NCBI RefSeq assembly: GCF_001421885.1
Contig: NZ_LMLH01000003.1
Location: 124,001 to 188,000 of the forward strand
Reading direction: 5' to 3'
Source of the DNA: Pseudomonas sp. Leaf48
GTDB lineage: Bacteria; Pseudomonadota; Gammaproteobacteria; Pseudomonadales; Pseudomonadaceae
DNA: 64,000 nt
In this document: piece by piece, positions 34,232 to 42,778 of the stretch
How positions within the stretch are numbered: the stretch's first letter is position 1
How the letters are laid out: the number at the start of each line of letters is the position of its first letter
The notes under the pieces: generated by a model
Told to the model about the DNA's origin: nothing
The model's input: only the letters and a program-made list of their open reading frames with translations
Database searches by the model: none
Position numbers and translations under genes: made by a program

Positions 34232-34762
34232 CTACTCTTTTAACGAAATAAGCTTCTCCTCTTCTGCCCCTGTGATCTCGGTAGGAACATCGTAGGAATT
34301 ACTTGCGGCCAAAAGCTCTGCAAATTCGCTTGGCACCTTGCCCCCTTTAACCATCGCAGCGAAGACCGCGTAGACATCACTTTTGTCACCAGCTTTTCGC
34401 AGTGTAGATTCGTCATTCAACCAAACATAGATGATGGTTTTGGGGGCGTCAGAGCGAAACTGGAAGAAAAGACGGTATCGGGGAGCCATCCCTTGCTTTT
34501 TAACGCGAAGCCAATGCTTGTTGGTTTTTCCCAAAGTTGTACCTTGACGGTAATTGGGATGTGCCGGGTTAGCTGGCACGTTGACCAGAATATTTTCGGT
34601 CACGGCATCAAGCAGCTTGTAGGACGGGTGGTGGTGAAAACCATCAGGGTTTTTCGCAGCAGCTCTCTCGACCTCTGCGGTAAGCGTTTCAAGGCGCTCC
34701 AAGAAAAACGGGTGGGCATATAATGCCCACCCGTTTACGATGTTCAGCGTGCTTTCCGTCAC
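34232..34762 (-). CDS. YhaV-family toxin (type II toxin-antitoxin)
   Basis: The 176-residue protein fits the YhaV toxin family: NGWALYAHPFFLERLETLTAEVE at the start, read in parts, then YRQGTTLGKTNKHWLRVKKQGMAPRYRLFFQF and YVWLNDESTLRKAGDKSDVY. YhaV is a RelE-fold ribonuclease that cuts mRNA. The gene follows its small partner by 6 bases, as expected for a toxin-antitoxin pair. Confidence 0.85.
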   Translation of the reverse strand: MTESTLNIVNGWALYAHPFFLERLETLTAEVERAAAKNPDGFHHHPSYKLLDAVTENILVNVPANPAHPNYRQGTTLGKTNKHWLRVKKQGMAPRYRLFFQFRSDAPKTIIYVWLNDESTLRKAGDKSDVYAVFAAMVKGGKVPSEFAELLAASNSYDVPTEITGAEEEKLISLKE

Positions 34763-34768
34763 GTAATT

Positions 34769-34969
34769 TTAGCCTTCCAGAAGCTCGCTACGACGACTTT
34801 GTTCAGCCTTCGTGCGCAGAGCCTGGATCCGGCTCAGAAGCCCAGTAGGAATGGGCTTGATGCTATCAGGCTGACTCTTGATGTCATCGGCAAGAAAATC
34901 TAGAAAATCGGCTTTGCTTTGAAGCTCTGCCTTTTTTTCTGCAAAGGACACAATGTTGGCTTTAGACAT
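34769..34969 (-). CDS. Probable antitoxin partner of the YhaV-like toxin
   Basis: The 66-residue product is helical and charged (MSKANIVSFAEKKAELQSKA... ending RSELLEG). It has no visible AbrB/SpoVT fold, unlike PrlF, the classic YhaV partner, and no clear DNA-binding motif. The call rests on size and on its place 6 bases before the toxin gene. Confidence 0.65.
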   Translation of the reverse strand: MSKANIVSFAEKKAELQSKADFLDFLADDIKSQPDSIKPIPTGLLSRIQALRTKAEQSRRSELLEG

Positions 34970-35238
34970 GACGTCTCACCTTTGAAAAATGTGCCAACCC
35001 TATCAGGGGTAGCTCGGTCCGCTGCTAGCGACCTCAACCGGTGCGGATTCTGGCCTGGAAAGACCTTATCAGCGCTGCCAGCCCCTTTAGAGAAGCCAGC
35101 CTTGAACCAGTGACATAGTTATTATGTAGATAAATTCGGCTTTGTTCAACTCAACATAGGCGAATCACTGATGCAATCTACACCGCACTAAAACTACGAG
35201 CTCCTGCATAAGAGGTGGGGATTTTGCAAAAGTTTTGC

Positions 35239-35356
35239 AAATCCAAGACAACAAAAAAGGGCCCACCTTTCGGTGAGCCCTTCCAGACCGCCCAGCAGAG
35301 CGGATTTTGTTTGGTAGGCGCGATTGGACTCGAACCAACGACCCCCACCATGTCAA
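35239..35356. repeat. Left (tRNA-distal) attachment repeat
   Basis: This 118-bp copy matches 44281-44398 with a single difference at 35284. It contains a tRNA-Val 3' fragment at 35312-35356 that stops in the anticodon loop, plus the terminator stem GGGCTCACC/GGTGGGCCC with a T run on the minus strand. Two TTTTGCAAA copies (35222 and 35233) lie at its outer edge. Confidence 0.92.
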
Positions 35357-35433
35357 TGTCTGCTTGAGCAAGCTGCAAGCCTTGGTGCTCAAGGATTTCA
35401 CAGAACGCCCACTCACATTATGAGGCGTCTAAA

Positions 35434-36390
35434 ATGGCCAATTTCCGCTTACTTCCGTCCGGCAACTGGAATGCTCAGGTACGGATAAAGGGCAAACCTC
35501 CCCAGTCGAAAACTTTCAGCAACAAAGCTGAAGCAGAGTCATGGGCGAACCAGCTCGAAGCCGTGACGATGGATCGCAAGCACCACACCATTTATACGCT
35601 GGGCATGACCTACTGCGAAGCCATGCTCAAGGGGAAAGGCAGCTACGATCACGCACTGAAAGTCGTGGAGCATCTGGGCAGACACTTCACGCAGCCCATT
35701 CACGAAATCACGCCGCAGATGATCAACGACTTCAAGATCATGCGATTGAATAAGGTGAAGCCAGCCACATGCAGAATTCAACTCGCCTTCATGTCGCGGT
35801 TCTACCGATTCGCAAAACGCGGCTTGCTGATCGACATTCACAACCCTGTAGCTGATATCGCACTCCCCAAACCTGATCGGTCTTCAGACAAGGTGATTAG
35901 TGCAAGCGAGCTTGAGCGGTTACTGACGAAGCTGTCACCCATCATGAAACCCATTGTCGAACTGGCATATGAGACTGCCATGCGACGCTCTGAAATCCTG
36001 AAGCTGACCAAAGACTGCCTGCACCTCAAGGATCGAATTGCCGATGTGATCGATGGAAAGAACGGTACACGGTCAGTTCCCCTCACCCACCGAGCAGTGG
36101 AAATTCTTCAAATCGCCCAATTGTGCGCCACCGTAGAACGTCACCCGAGCAACCTGATTTTCCCAGTCACTCCACATGCCGTATCTCAGGCAGTGCGATT
36201 GGCACGAGTCAAGGCTGGCTTAGACAGTAGTGTCCGGCTGCACCAGCTCAGGCACACCAGAATCACCAATGTCGCCAAGAAGGGCTTCAACAACGCACAG
36301 ATCATGATCGTCTCAGGCCACCGGGATACACGATCCGTTGCCCGGTATTCCCATTTGAATGTCAGGGATGTTCTGCATCTTATTGATTGA
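35434..36390 (+). CDS. int: Island integrase (tyrosine recombinase)
   Basis: The 318-residue protein has an N-terminal arm-binding domain (FRLLPSGNWNAQVRIKGKPP), a core-binding domain and the catalytic residues Arg184 (AMRRSE), His270-x-x-Arg273 (HQLRHT), His296 (SGHRD) and Tyr305 (ARYSHL). It is complete. It reads away from the distal attachment repeat, so its promoter lies in or next to the attachment site and would be rejoined to it in the excised circle. Confidence 0.94.
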   Translation: MANFRLLPSGNWNAQVRIKGKPPQSKTFSNKAEAESWANQLEAVTMDRKHHTIYTLGMTYCEAMLKGKGSYDHALKVVEHLGRHFTQPIHEITPQMINDFKIMRLNKVKPATCRIQLAFMSRFYRFAKRGLLIDIHNPVADIALPKPDRSSDKVISASELERLLTKLSPIMKPIVELAYETAMRRSEILKLTKDCLHLKDRIADVIDGKNGTRSVPLTHRAVEILQIAQLCATVERHPSNLIFPVTPHAVSQAVRLARVKAGLDSSVRLHQLRHTRITNVAKKGFNNAQIMIVSGHRDTRSVARYSHLNVRDVLHLID

Positions 36391-36400
36391 CCAATCGGAT

Positions 36401-36440
36401 GGGCCGCCAGCCTCGATTAACTGAAAGGTTGGCGGCCCTG
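36401..36440 (+). terminator. Hairpin after the island integrase
   Basis: GGGCCGCCA and TGGCGGCCC pair around a loop of about 20 bases directly after the integrase stop. There is no strong T run. Confidence 0.55.
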
Positions 36441-36681
36441 AAAACCCGTTAGAAACCATCGATAAACCCGAGCATAACCTGCACTGGATTCGTCATGTTC
36501 TGAGGAACAACTGTCACTCAGTCCAGTGTTTACGGGCTTACATGGCTGTCTGGACTAAGCGGGGCGCTTTCTCTCCGATGGAAACTGGTTTATGCAAAAT
36601 GGCACGCCGAAATAGGGCTAAAAATGATCAGTGCTTCGAGTAAAATCAAACGCACATCCAAACTATTATCGCAACCACATA

Positions 36682-36710
36682 TTGACAGGCGGTCGATCTC
36701 ATGAGATGAT
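36682..36710 (+). promoter_or_regulatory. Candidate promoter of a small RNA
   Basis: TTGACA (36682-36687) and GATGAT (36705-36710) are 17 bases apart. No protein gene begins downstream before a hairpin with a T run at 36746-36802. Confidence 0.55.
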
Positions 36711-36715
36711 GACCA

Positions 36716-36802
36716 TCTGCTTCAGTGAGCAGACAGACAATTTAGAAACCTCCACGCGACCACGGTGCGAACAAATCGCCCAGAAATCGCAGGAGGTTTT
36801 TT
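36716..36802 (+). ncRNA. Candidate small RNA with terminator
   Basis: After the promoter-like element the predicted transcript folds a 5' stem TCTGCT/AGCAGA (36716-36733), has a single-stranded linker, and ends with AAACCTCC (36746-36753) paired to GGAGGTTT (36792-36799) followed by T residues. Inside the long loop TGCGA and TCGCA pair again. No ribosome site or open frame fits the interval. The GGAGG in the terminal stem could be masked or offered to partners. This is inference from structure only. Confidence 0.45.
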
Positions 36803-36958
36803 AACGCCTGAATTTTGGCTGACCACCACCCGACGGTCATAGCAAACCAAGAGAAGCACCATGACAAACGCAATCCAAGCAACACCAACGTTGAGGTCGA
36901 CGACATCGAATAGCTGAGTCCCCACTCCTCCGTAGCGAGAAGAATGACGAGCCCGATG

Positions 36959-36980
36959 CCGACCAATGTGTCGGTTTTTT
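36959..36980 (+). terminator. Terminator upstream of the HNH/AP2-like gene
   Basis: CCGAC and GTCGG pair around a 6-base loop and run into six T. It lies 34 bases before the start of the next gene and insulates it, or attenuates it. Between 36803 and 36958 only an 18-codon frame (ATG at 36860) is seen on the plus strand; its reality is doubtful. Confidence 0.7.
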
Positions 36981-37014
36981 ATTGCCCATTTTTCAACTGA
37001 ACGGAGGTAACAAC

Positions 37015-37722
37015 ATGCAACAACACAGCATCATCGACATCACCAAAACTATCCTCGTGGCCCCTTGTGTGGCTGGAATCCACCTTGACTACAGTCTCGG
37101 GGAAGAGATACCGCTATTCGCTCCCCCATTGGATGAGTCGCTGACCTACGGCTTTGGCTACAACTCTGGGCGCCGCCGTAAGGCCATGGGAATGCCCCAC
37201 TTCAAAACAGGGAAGGGAACGCCATACACAGCGTGGCACAACATGATGCGGCGAGCTTACGGCCCCAAGAAGAGCCCCGCTTATGAAGATTGCAGCGTCT
37301 GTAGAAAGTGGTGGGACTATCAAGAATTTGCAGCTTGGTATTCCGTGCAACCCTATGCGTTCGAGCCCGACGCAGAGTTGGACAAAGACATTCTGGATCA
37401 ACTGAACTCCGCGTACTCACCAGAGCATTGCTCGGTCGTTCCGAAGCTGATCAACCAGATTTTCAGGAACACTCGGAGTCGTCGCGGGAAGCTGCCTCTT
37501 GGAGTGTCGGAAAGGTCAGGCGGTATGGGTGTCGTGTCTACCCTTTCGATGTTCGGAAAACGAGTCGAACTAGGGACGTTCACAGACATTACGGAAGCCT
37601 TCAAAGCTTACCAGTCGGCCCATCAGGCGTACTGCAATCAGTTGGCAGATAGCTACGAATCAAAACTTGATGCACGTGTGATCAATCGACTACGAACCTG
37701 TTCCCGCCACATCCGGGACTGA
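37015..37722 (+). CDS. HNH/AP2-like DNA-binding nuclease
   Basis: The 235-residue protein resembles phage HNH-type homing nucleases with an AP2 domain. Residues about 70-145 hold TPYTAWHNMMRRAYGPKK, CSVCRKWWDYQEFAAWY, then LDKDIL and YSPEHCSVVPKLINQIF. Residues about 160-215 hold GVSERSGG, a beta part, and LGTFTDITEAFKAYQSAH as in AP2. The start at 37015 follows GGAGGTAAC. It may be a homing nuclease or a host or phage DNA-targeting protein. Nuclease activity is likely but not certain. Confidence 0.7.
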   Translation: MQQHSIIDITKTILVAPCVAGIHLDYSLGEEIPLFAPPLDESLTYGFGYNSGRRRKAMGMPHFKTGKGTPYTAWHNMMRRAYGPKKSPAYEDCSVCRKWWDYQEFAAWYSVQPYAFEPDAELDKDILDQLNSAYSPEHCSVVPKLINQIFRNTRSRRGKLPLGVSERSGGMGVVSTLSMFGKRVELGTFTDITEAFKAYQSAHQAYCNQLADSYESKLDARVINRLRTCSRHIRD

Positions 37723-37818
37723 TTTACCCCCAAGTACCACCGAAGGCACACGCCTGCGGTAACCACTACTAACGAGGCACACGCCTATGAAATGAACTTG
37801 AAGACAGGAGAACCATCC

Positions 37819-38676
37819 ATGCCACACACATTTGTTCTGAATTTGATCCCCACCTCAGCCAATGACGAGTTGGCTACTGGAGCTGGAGTCGCACCGCCCC
37901 CAACAAAATCGGACTCTGGCCACACCCTTGATGCACCGACGATCGAAGAGCAAGTCGTACAGCTACGACGGGGCGGTCTATCCATTGCCAAAATTGTGCA
38001 AGCCACAGGACTCCCTGAACGCAGAGTCAAAGCCCTGACTAAAGATGTACCAATGGGGATTTCTACACCCTTTGATAAGTCCGTGAGTCGAATTTATGAC
38101 CTCGCGACTCGCTCCCAAGGAATCAAAGACTACGAGCTTCGTGGCATCTTGCATCAAGAGTACGGTTGTAAATGGGATACTGCTGAAGGGCGTTACTACA
38201 GCAGTTTCGACGCAGATGTGGTCAAACGAGTCAAAGAAAGGGTGCGACAGCGTGCGTCCAAGGACGACTCAAACGTCATCTTCGTAATGGACTGGGTAGA
38301 TGAAGCGGCGCCAACTGGAAGTCGCCTCTTCCTCGAAGAATCTGCACTCAATTTGATGTGCAGGATAGATGAGTGCATCAATCAGTTCATGGAGCTCCAT
38401 GGTGCTCATGCGACAGAAGACAGTGAAGATGCCGACTTGGCACAACGCAAACAGGCATTTGCTGCTCGAAAGCATATTCTGAAGATCGTTAGCGCGCTTG
38501 GTGCGGAACCAGTCGCCAAACTACTTGTGCGAACGACTGCCGTGACGAACTCATTGGATGGCGTTCCTGACATGAGCTGTCCAAAAGTTCCAGACGCACG
38601 AGACGAATACTTCCCAGAACCTTCGAACAATGACCCGTTTCTGGAATATGTCGAGTCTCAGGGGTGGCTGGGATAA
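37819..38676 (+). CDS. Unknown protein with helix-turn-helix-like segment
   Basis: The 285-residue product (start at 37819 with ACAGGAGA upstream) has a resolvase- or sigma-like helix-turn-helix near residues 45-75 (VVQLRRGGLSIAKIVQATGL, PERRVKAL). A middle domain with many charged residues and a helical C-terminus (AARKHILKIVSALGAEPVAK) follow. It lies 96 bp after the HNH/AP2-like gene in the same direction and may form one unit with it. No family is recognised. Confidence 0.65.
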   Translation: MPHTFVLNLIPTSANDELATGAGVAPPPTKSDSGHTLDAPTIEEQVVQLRRGGLSIAKIVQATGLPERRVKALTKDVPMGISTPFDKSVSRIYDLATRSQGIKDYELRGILHQEYGCKWDTAEGRYYSSFDADVVKRVKERVRQRASKDDSNVIFVMDWVDEAAPTGSRLFLEESALNLMCRIDECINQFMELHGAHATEDSEDADLAQRKQAFAARKHILKIVSALGAEPVAKLLVRTTAVTNSLDGVPDMSCPKVPDARDEYFPEPSNNDPFLEYVESQGWLG

Positions 38677-39143
38677 GCGACCTAACACGGAGTTACCTGT
38701 CCGGCTCACGCCCACCATATGTATAGGGTCGGACACCGGACGGGAAGCTCACAGTTACACGCGAGTGAATCTGCACCAGTACGAGCGTTTCTGCATCGTC
38801 CCGATCCCGGATCAGTACACCAGTAAATTAAATGAAATCAACACACACCCAAGCTCTTGCTCTTGATCTGCTCCACCGAAGGTGACGTGCAATAACTGTC
38901 AGCATCCGCTAACCGGGCACTGCCGAATACGGACGTATTCATTTCCGCACCGACAAACAAGATCACAAGCGAAGAGCTGGATTTGTGTAAATTTAATTAA
39001 TTACTGGAGTACATCCGAAGGAGGTGTCGGCGGTCACGCCACAGCGGAGCCCCTTGGAAGCTCACGCTTCGGTGCATCCAGCCAGCAGACCTGAAGTGGT
39101 ATCCCGCTCAAAGCTGATGCTTTGGGTGTGCAACTGCTACAGC
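38677..39143. other. Intergenic region in the island
   Basis: The 467 bases between the HTH gene and the convergent HNH gene hold no convincing gene. A GTG-started frame at 38882-39094 begins with TCNNCQHPLTGHC, which looks zinc-finger-like. It lacks a good ribosome site and soon becomes low-complexity, so I do not call it. Confidence 0.35.
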
Positions 39144-40193
39144 CTATGGCTTATTGCCTGAAATCACGTCCAGCCATCCCGGTGATTTTTGGTACGAGAG
39201 CCTGTCCTTTGGCACCAGTTGAACTGTTCGGATTCGAGCGGCAACGATCTCTAAGCAGCGAACTCGTAGCTCGACCCAACCAACACCGAAATGGGCTTGA
39301 CGATGAGCATCCGCAGTTAGGGCGATGACATTCTCAACCGTATCAAGGCCACCCTCTGAAAGAGGAATGATGTGATGCGTTTCTAGATAGATTCCGCCGT
39401 TGCTCATAAAGAAGCCGGGAACCCCTGTTAGCTCGCAGACACCCCCTGAACGCTCCAACACCCGACGACGAACGCTTGGATCGCGATACCGTTGCACACC
39501 ATTATAGGTATATGTAGCAGGCCGCTCATCAGTAGTAAATTGATCTACTACCGAAGCATCTTTCACCACTCCAACTTCCAACTGCATGGGAGTTTCATCA
39601 ACTCCAGCCGTTTCAGCAACAACACCCAGTGGAGCAGAATTACCACGAACCAGCGTGAACGCCCCTGTCTCCTCTTCGAACGACTCTACGAACCACGACT
39701 GATCATCCAGTTGGCGCCCAGTCGCTCGATCATGCTTTGCTCGTTCATCTTCCGTCTCACGCTCACGAACAGGTCCTGTCACGATTACTACCCGAACAGG
39801 AGTGGTGTTCATGTAGGCTAGCTGGACTGTCGTGCTGAAATGCTGCGCACGATTGATCCGTGGGTCTTTGATCGTTCGATTTCGATTCTTGGGGTCTTTT
39901 TCAAGCTGCTGGATCAAGGTATCGGCATATGCTCTCAGATTTTCTGAAAAGCAAATACGCCCTTCACTGTCGACATGCAATCCTTCCCACCAAACACACA
40001 ACAGCAGGATATTTCTGTCGGCGCTTCGAAAAGACCATTCATAACAGTAGCCACCATTTGATTGAGGCAGGGTTACTGGTCGGCCATCCGTCTTCCTGAA
40101 GCTCCATTCATTAACGTCTATCCCTGCACTCTGAACACAGTCAATGATCATCCACTTGCCAGTTGGTCGAAGCGTTTCAAGACCAATACCCAT
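39144..40193 (-). CDS. HNH endonuclease with unknown N-terminal domain
   Basis: The 349-residue protein has an HNH nuclease at about residues 245-320: RRVLERSGGVCELTG, YLETHHIIPLSEGG, DTVENVIALTADAHRQAHFG. Only one of the usual Cys pairs is kept. The N-terminal 110 residues (KWMIIDCVQSAGIDVNEWSF, CYEWSF, VWWEGL) form a separate domain that may read modified or foreign DNA. No methylase is nearby, so a modification-dependent (type IV-like) restriction enzyme is a reasonable guess. It is divergent from the serine recombinase. Confidence 0.8.
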   Translation of the reverse strand: MGIGLETLRPTGKWMIIDCVQSAGIDVNEWSFRKTDGRPVTLPQSNGGYCYEWSFRSADRNILLLCVWWEGLHVDSEGRICFSENLRAYADTLIQQLEKDPKNRNRTIKDPRINRAQHFSTTVQLAYMNTTPVRVVIVTGPVRERETEDERAKHDRATGRQLDDQSWFVESFEEETGAFTLVRGNSAPLGVVAETAGVDETPMQLEVGVVKDASVVDQFTTDERPATYTYNGVQRYRDPSVRRRVLERSGGVCELTGVPGFFMSNGGIYLETHHIIPLSEGGLDTVENVIALTADAHRQAHFGVGWVELRVRCLEIVAARIRTVQLVPKDRLSYQKSPGWLDVISGNKP

Positions 40194-40318
40194 TCCCTAC
40201 TCCCTGTACGCCAATGCATTTTCATGACGATGATAACAGCGAGTCATCAAACGGTCGTTAAACGATACCTTCCAGACGGACGGAATACAGCATCATAAAT
40301 ATAGGCATTGATATTTTT

Positions 40319-40342
40319 TGATACCTTGATACAGTGATACCA
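40319..40342 (+). repeat. Three tandem 8-bp repeats upstream of the serine recombinase
   Basis: TGATACCT, TGATACAG and TGATACCA follow each other without gaps at 40319, 40327 and 40335; a weaker TGATAT lies at 40309. They lie 34 bp before the recombinase start, in the promoter region shared with the HNH gene, and could be regulator or recombinase sites. Confidence 0.65.
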
Positions 40343-40375
40343 CGTTTAATGATCCCCATCAAGGAGCCGCCCGCC

Positions 40376-40957
40376 ATGTCCCGTACCTTCCTCTACTGCC
40401 GCGTTAGCACCTCCACCCAGTTCACAGAGAACCAAGTGCAGGAAGTCAAATCTGCTGGGTTCGATGTACAGGCTAAGCGTGTAGTGGAAGAGACAATCTC
40501 AGGTAGCGTGGCTGCTAACGAGCGCCCCGGCTTCCAGAAGCTTCTGGAAAGGATGGAGTCTGGAGACGTGCTGATCGTCACCAAACTAGACCGCCTTGGC
40601 CGCAATGCCATGGATGTACGCCAGACCGTTGAGCATCTGGCTACTAATGGCATCCGCGTTCACTGCCTCGCCCTTGGCGGCGTAGACCTAACATCAGCAG
40701 CAGGCAAGATGACCATGCAAGTGCTAGGGGCTGTAGCTGAGTTCGAACGTGACCTGCTGATCGAGCGTACACAAGCTGGGTTGGCACGTGCAAAGAGTGA
40801 AGGCAAGAAGCTTGGACGCCCTGAAGCACTCAACACCACAGCAGCAGTACAACGACTCAAATCAAAGGACATGACACAGGCTCAGGCAGCAGCGGAGCTG
40901 GGTATGGGCATTGCCACTATCAAACGCCATTGGAACAAGGACAGCATAGATATCTAA
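40376..40957 (+). CDS. Serine recombinase (resolvase/invertase type)
   Basis: The 193-residue protein has the catalytic domain with Ser11 in YCRVST, the block [16 protein letters not shown] and [27 protein letters not shown], then a C-terminal helix-turn-helix ([21 protein letters not shown]). It is of the small Tn3 resolvase/DNA invertase class. AAGGAG lies before the ATG at 40376. No inverted segment or res site was recognised in the island, so its target is unknown. Confidence 0.93.
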   Translation: MSRTFLYCRVSTSTQFTENQVQEVKSAGFDVQAKRVVEETISGSVAANERPGFQKLLERMESGDVLIVTKLDRLGRNAMDVRQTVEHLATNGIRVHCLALGGVDLTSAAGKMTMQVLGAVAEFERDLLIERTQAGLARAKSEGKKLGRPEALNTTAAVQRLKSKDMTQAQAAAELGMGIATIKRHWNKDSIDI

Positions 40958-40965
40958 CGCCCTCC

Positions 40966-41049
40966 ATGAGCTTGCATACCGCTCGTGGTAGCGAGTTCAC
41001 ACCTACGGCAGTACGTCGCCTGATGCTGGCTTTCAACGTCTCGTTCTGA
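40966..41049 (+). pseudogene. Remnant resembling a recombinase C-terminus
   Basis: A 27-codon frame (MSLHTARGSEFTPTAVRRLM at its start) resembles the end of the DNA-binding part of large serine recombinases, where RG-x-x-W/F-TPTAV-RR-L is common. It is too short to act alone and begins 9 bases after the resolvase stop. From 41050 to 41393 no gene is seen. Confidence 0.35.
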
Positions 41050-41393
41050 GGCTGTAGTAGCTTCAGAGCCGACCAATTTATTTTGAGATTTGTCGAGTTT
41101 CCATTTGGCCTAGTCGTGTTGTGCTAAGTGCCTGGGCCACGCCGACCGTTTTCATGATGACCCCACCCCCCTCTTCCTAAAAAGTGCCCATAAAAATTTG
41201 GGCGGCTGGGTAGTTCGCACAGGAACGCCCTGTCTTATTTTCTAGCTGGAATGCCTGAAACTGAATCAGAAGTGCTATCCCGAAAAATACGGATTTTGGA
41301 AATTCAACGGGGAATGGGTCCGCCCGATGTCTGGACACTCGTCAGATCACCCTGCCACCATATGGCATCTTCCCCACCATCAAGGATCAAATC

Positions 41394-41861
41394 TTGTCAC
41401 CTAAAAGAACCATCGGAATCGTCCTCGCGGTCGGCATCGCCTACATCGTTATTAAAGGTGTGATCAACGAACCAACCAAACCTACAAACTCGACCGCGAG
41501 CACCTATACAGCTTCTACTCCCGTCACCGAGCACCCCGAAAGCACAGCAACCTACAATCAAGTGAACGCGGACATAGGGTGCAAAAGCACCTACAGCGAT
41601 CAGAAAAAAGACGATATCTTCAATGCTAAATACAAAAACCACTGGATGACATGGAAAGGCGAGATTGCTCTGCTGGAGTCTGACGAGGCTTCATTGAATG
41701 TGGATGGCGTAGGGACTCAAGACCTACAGGTCGATTTCGCAGACAAGCAGGCCGGGTATGATCTCTCAAAAGGAAGCCAGCTCAAGGTGCGTTTCCTGAT
41801 GAAGACGGCTGGCGGGTGCTTCCTTCCTTTCAGCGGTCAAGATGCGACCGTTGTTCGATAG
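41394..41861 (+). CDS. Membrane-anchored protein of unknown function
   Basis: A TTG start at 41394 behind CAAGGATC gives 155 residues. Residues 6-22 (TIGIVLAVGIAYIVIKG) form one membrane segment. A Ser/Thr-rich linker follows. The outer domain (CKSTYSDQKKDDIFNAKYKN, WMTWKGEIALLESDEASLNVD) has a beta-barrel OB-like pattern and a Cys pair. A periplasmic or surface role is likely. Confidence 0.6.
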   Translation: MSPKRTIGIVLAVGIAYIVIKGVINEPTKPTNSTASTYTASTPVTEHPESTATYNQVNADIGCKSTYSDQKKDDIFNAKYKNHWMTWKGEIALLESDEASLNVDGVGTQDLQVDFADKQAGYDLSKGSQLKVRFLMKTAGGCFLPFSGQDATVVR

Positions 41862-41896
41862 CCACTCTTGATGGTCAGAGTAATTCTCTCCAAGCG

Positions 41897-41955
41897 TTTA
41901 CCGCCCATATCAATGATGGCAAAGTGACAACAACTCAAACCACGCAGGAAGCAAA
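41897..41955 (+). repeat. First copy of a degenerate 59-bp repeat before a start codon
   Basis: This segment aligns without gaps with 42779-42837 (46 of 59 positions equal by eye). Both copies end exactly four bases before a gene start (41960 and 42842). In one frame both read FTAH-x-x-DG-x-V, so they may come from a duplicated gene end. Confidence 0.6.
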
Positions 41956-41959
41956 GACA

Positions 41960-42184
41960 ATGAAAGACATCGTGATCACCGTAGTGAATTTCTTCGCTTG
42001 GATAGGGATCATCGTGGCAACAGTTGTGGGATATTTTGCAATGAAGGGCAACTACGAGTACATCGGCGCCTTGATTGGCTTCGCCGTTGGGTGCCTAGGC
42101 TCTGGTGTGTGGTTTGTCCTCTCAGCAATCCACCAGAATATCCAGACCATCCGGGACATTGCAGTCAAGCAGTCGCAAGCCTGA
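41960..42184 (+). CDS. Small two-helix membrane protein
   Basis: The 74-residue protein has two membrane segments, about 4-26 (IVITVVNFFAWIGIIVATVVGYF) read in parts, and 34-56 (IGALIGFAVGCLGSGVWFVL). The frame is open further upstream, but the ATG at 41960 with CAGGAAGC before it gives a clean protein. Size and form are like phage holins or small toxins; no family is recognised. Confidence 0.6.
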   Translation: MKDIVITVVNFFAWIGIIVATVVGYFAMKGNYEYIGALIGFAVGCLGSGVWFVLSAIHQNIQTIRDIAVKQSQA

Positions 42185-42326
42185 GCAATACGGCGGCTAA
42201 AAAGTCAGCCGCCACCCCTCCTCCAGTACCGCCCTATCGCAGCAGTTCGCCTAGGACCTAGGCTCCCCCACAAGTGCTAACACCGCCATCCATGCTTTCA
42301 TTCGTTACTCCCAGATGGCGTTTGTA

Positions 42327-42665
42327 TTAGATGCAGGAAAACTGGATGTACCAGTAGTTGGACTGTGCCCAATAGGTGCCACTCCCCGAAGTGAAGGCCG
42401 CCCCGCCTTCAGGGTTATTCCCTTCACCCTCAATCCTATATCGTCCCTTGCAGGCAGTGTGCATCTGCTTGTAAGCATCTTCTCGACGCATTTTGCGAAC
42501 GATATCTGCCCCATCGTTGAGGTACTTGATCACCCCCAACCGAGCGCCCTCGTTGACTGGTGCATATGCTGCTCCCGAGTCAGGTGAGGACACCATCTGA
42601 GCGCCAGTACAGCCCGCAACGCATGCCAACGTGATCCCGCCCAACAGCATTTTCAACTTAGGCAT
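42327..42665 (-). CDS. Small lipoprotein
   Basis: The 112-residue precursor has a lipoprotein signal (MPKLKMLLGGITLACVAGC, Cys19). The mature part has three more Cys-region features (HTACKGRYRIEGEG and a terminal FSCI) and a Gly/Ser-rich turn segment. It is probably exported to the outer membrane. No family is recognised. Confidence 0.7.
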   Translation of the reverse strand: MPKLKMLLGGITLACVAGCTGAQMVSSPDSGAAYAPVNEGARLGVIKYLNDGADIVRKMRREDAYKQMHTACKGRYRIEGEGNNPEGGAAFTSGSGTYWAQSNYWYIQFSCI

Positions 42666-42778
42666 CTAGCCGCCCCCCCTATATCCGCTGAGCTGCGAGC
42701 TTATCAACTAGCCATCACCAGTGCCATCACGTCACACGTTCGCCCTAGGCGCTCAGGACTTCTCACTACGGCTATCCA

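Noticed and set aside
35165-35416. Intact second tRNA at the left repeat
   Set aside because: Only the 3' 45 bases match tRNA-Val; after the anticodon loop the sequence cannot complete the cloverleaf.
36722-36966. Small hydrophobic minus-strand frames in the island
   Set aside because: They overlap the candidate small RNA and a terminator on the other strand and lack ribosome sites.
38882-39094. Possible small zinc-finger protein starting at GTG 38882
   Set aside because: Only the first 13 residues look finger-like; the rest is not protein-like and no good ribosome site is present.
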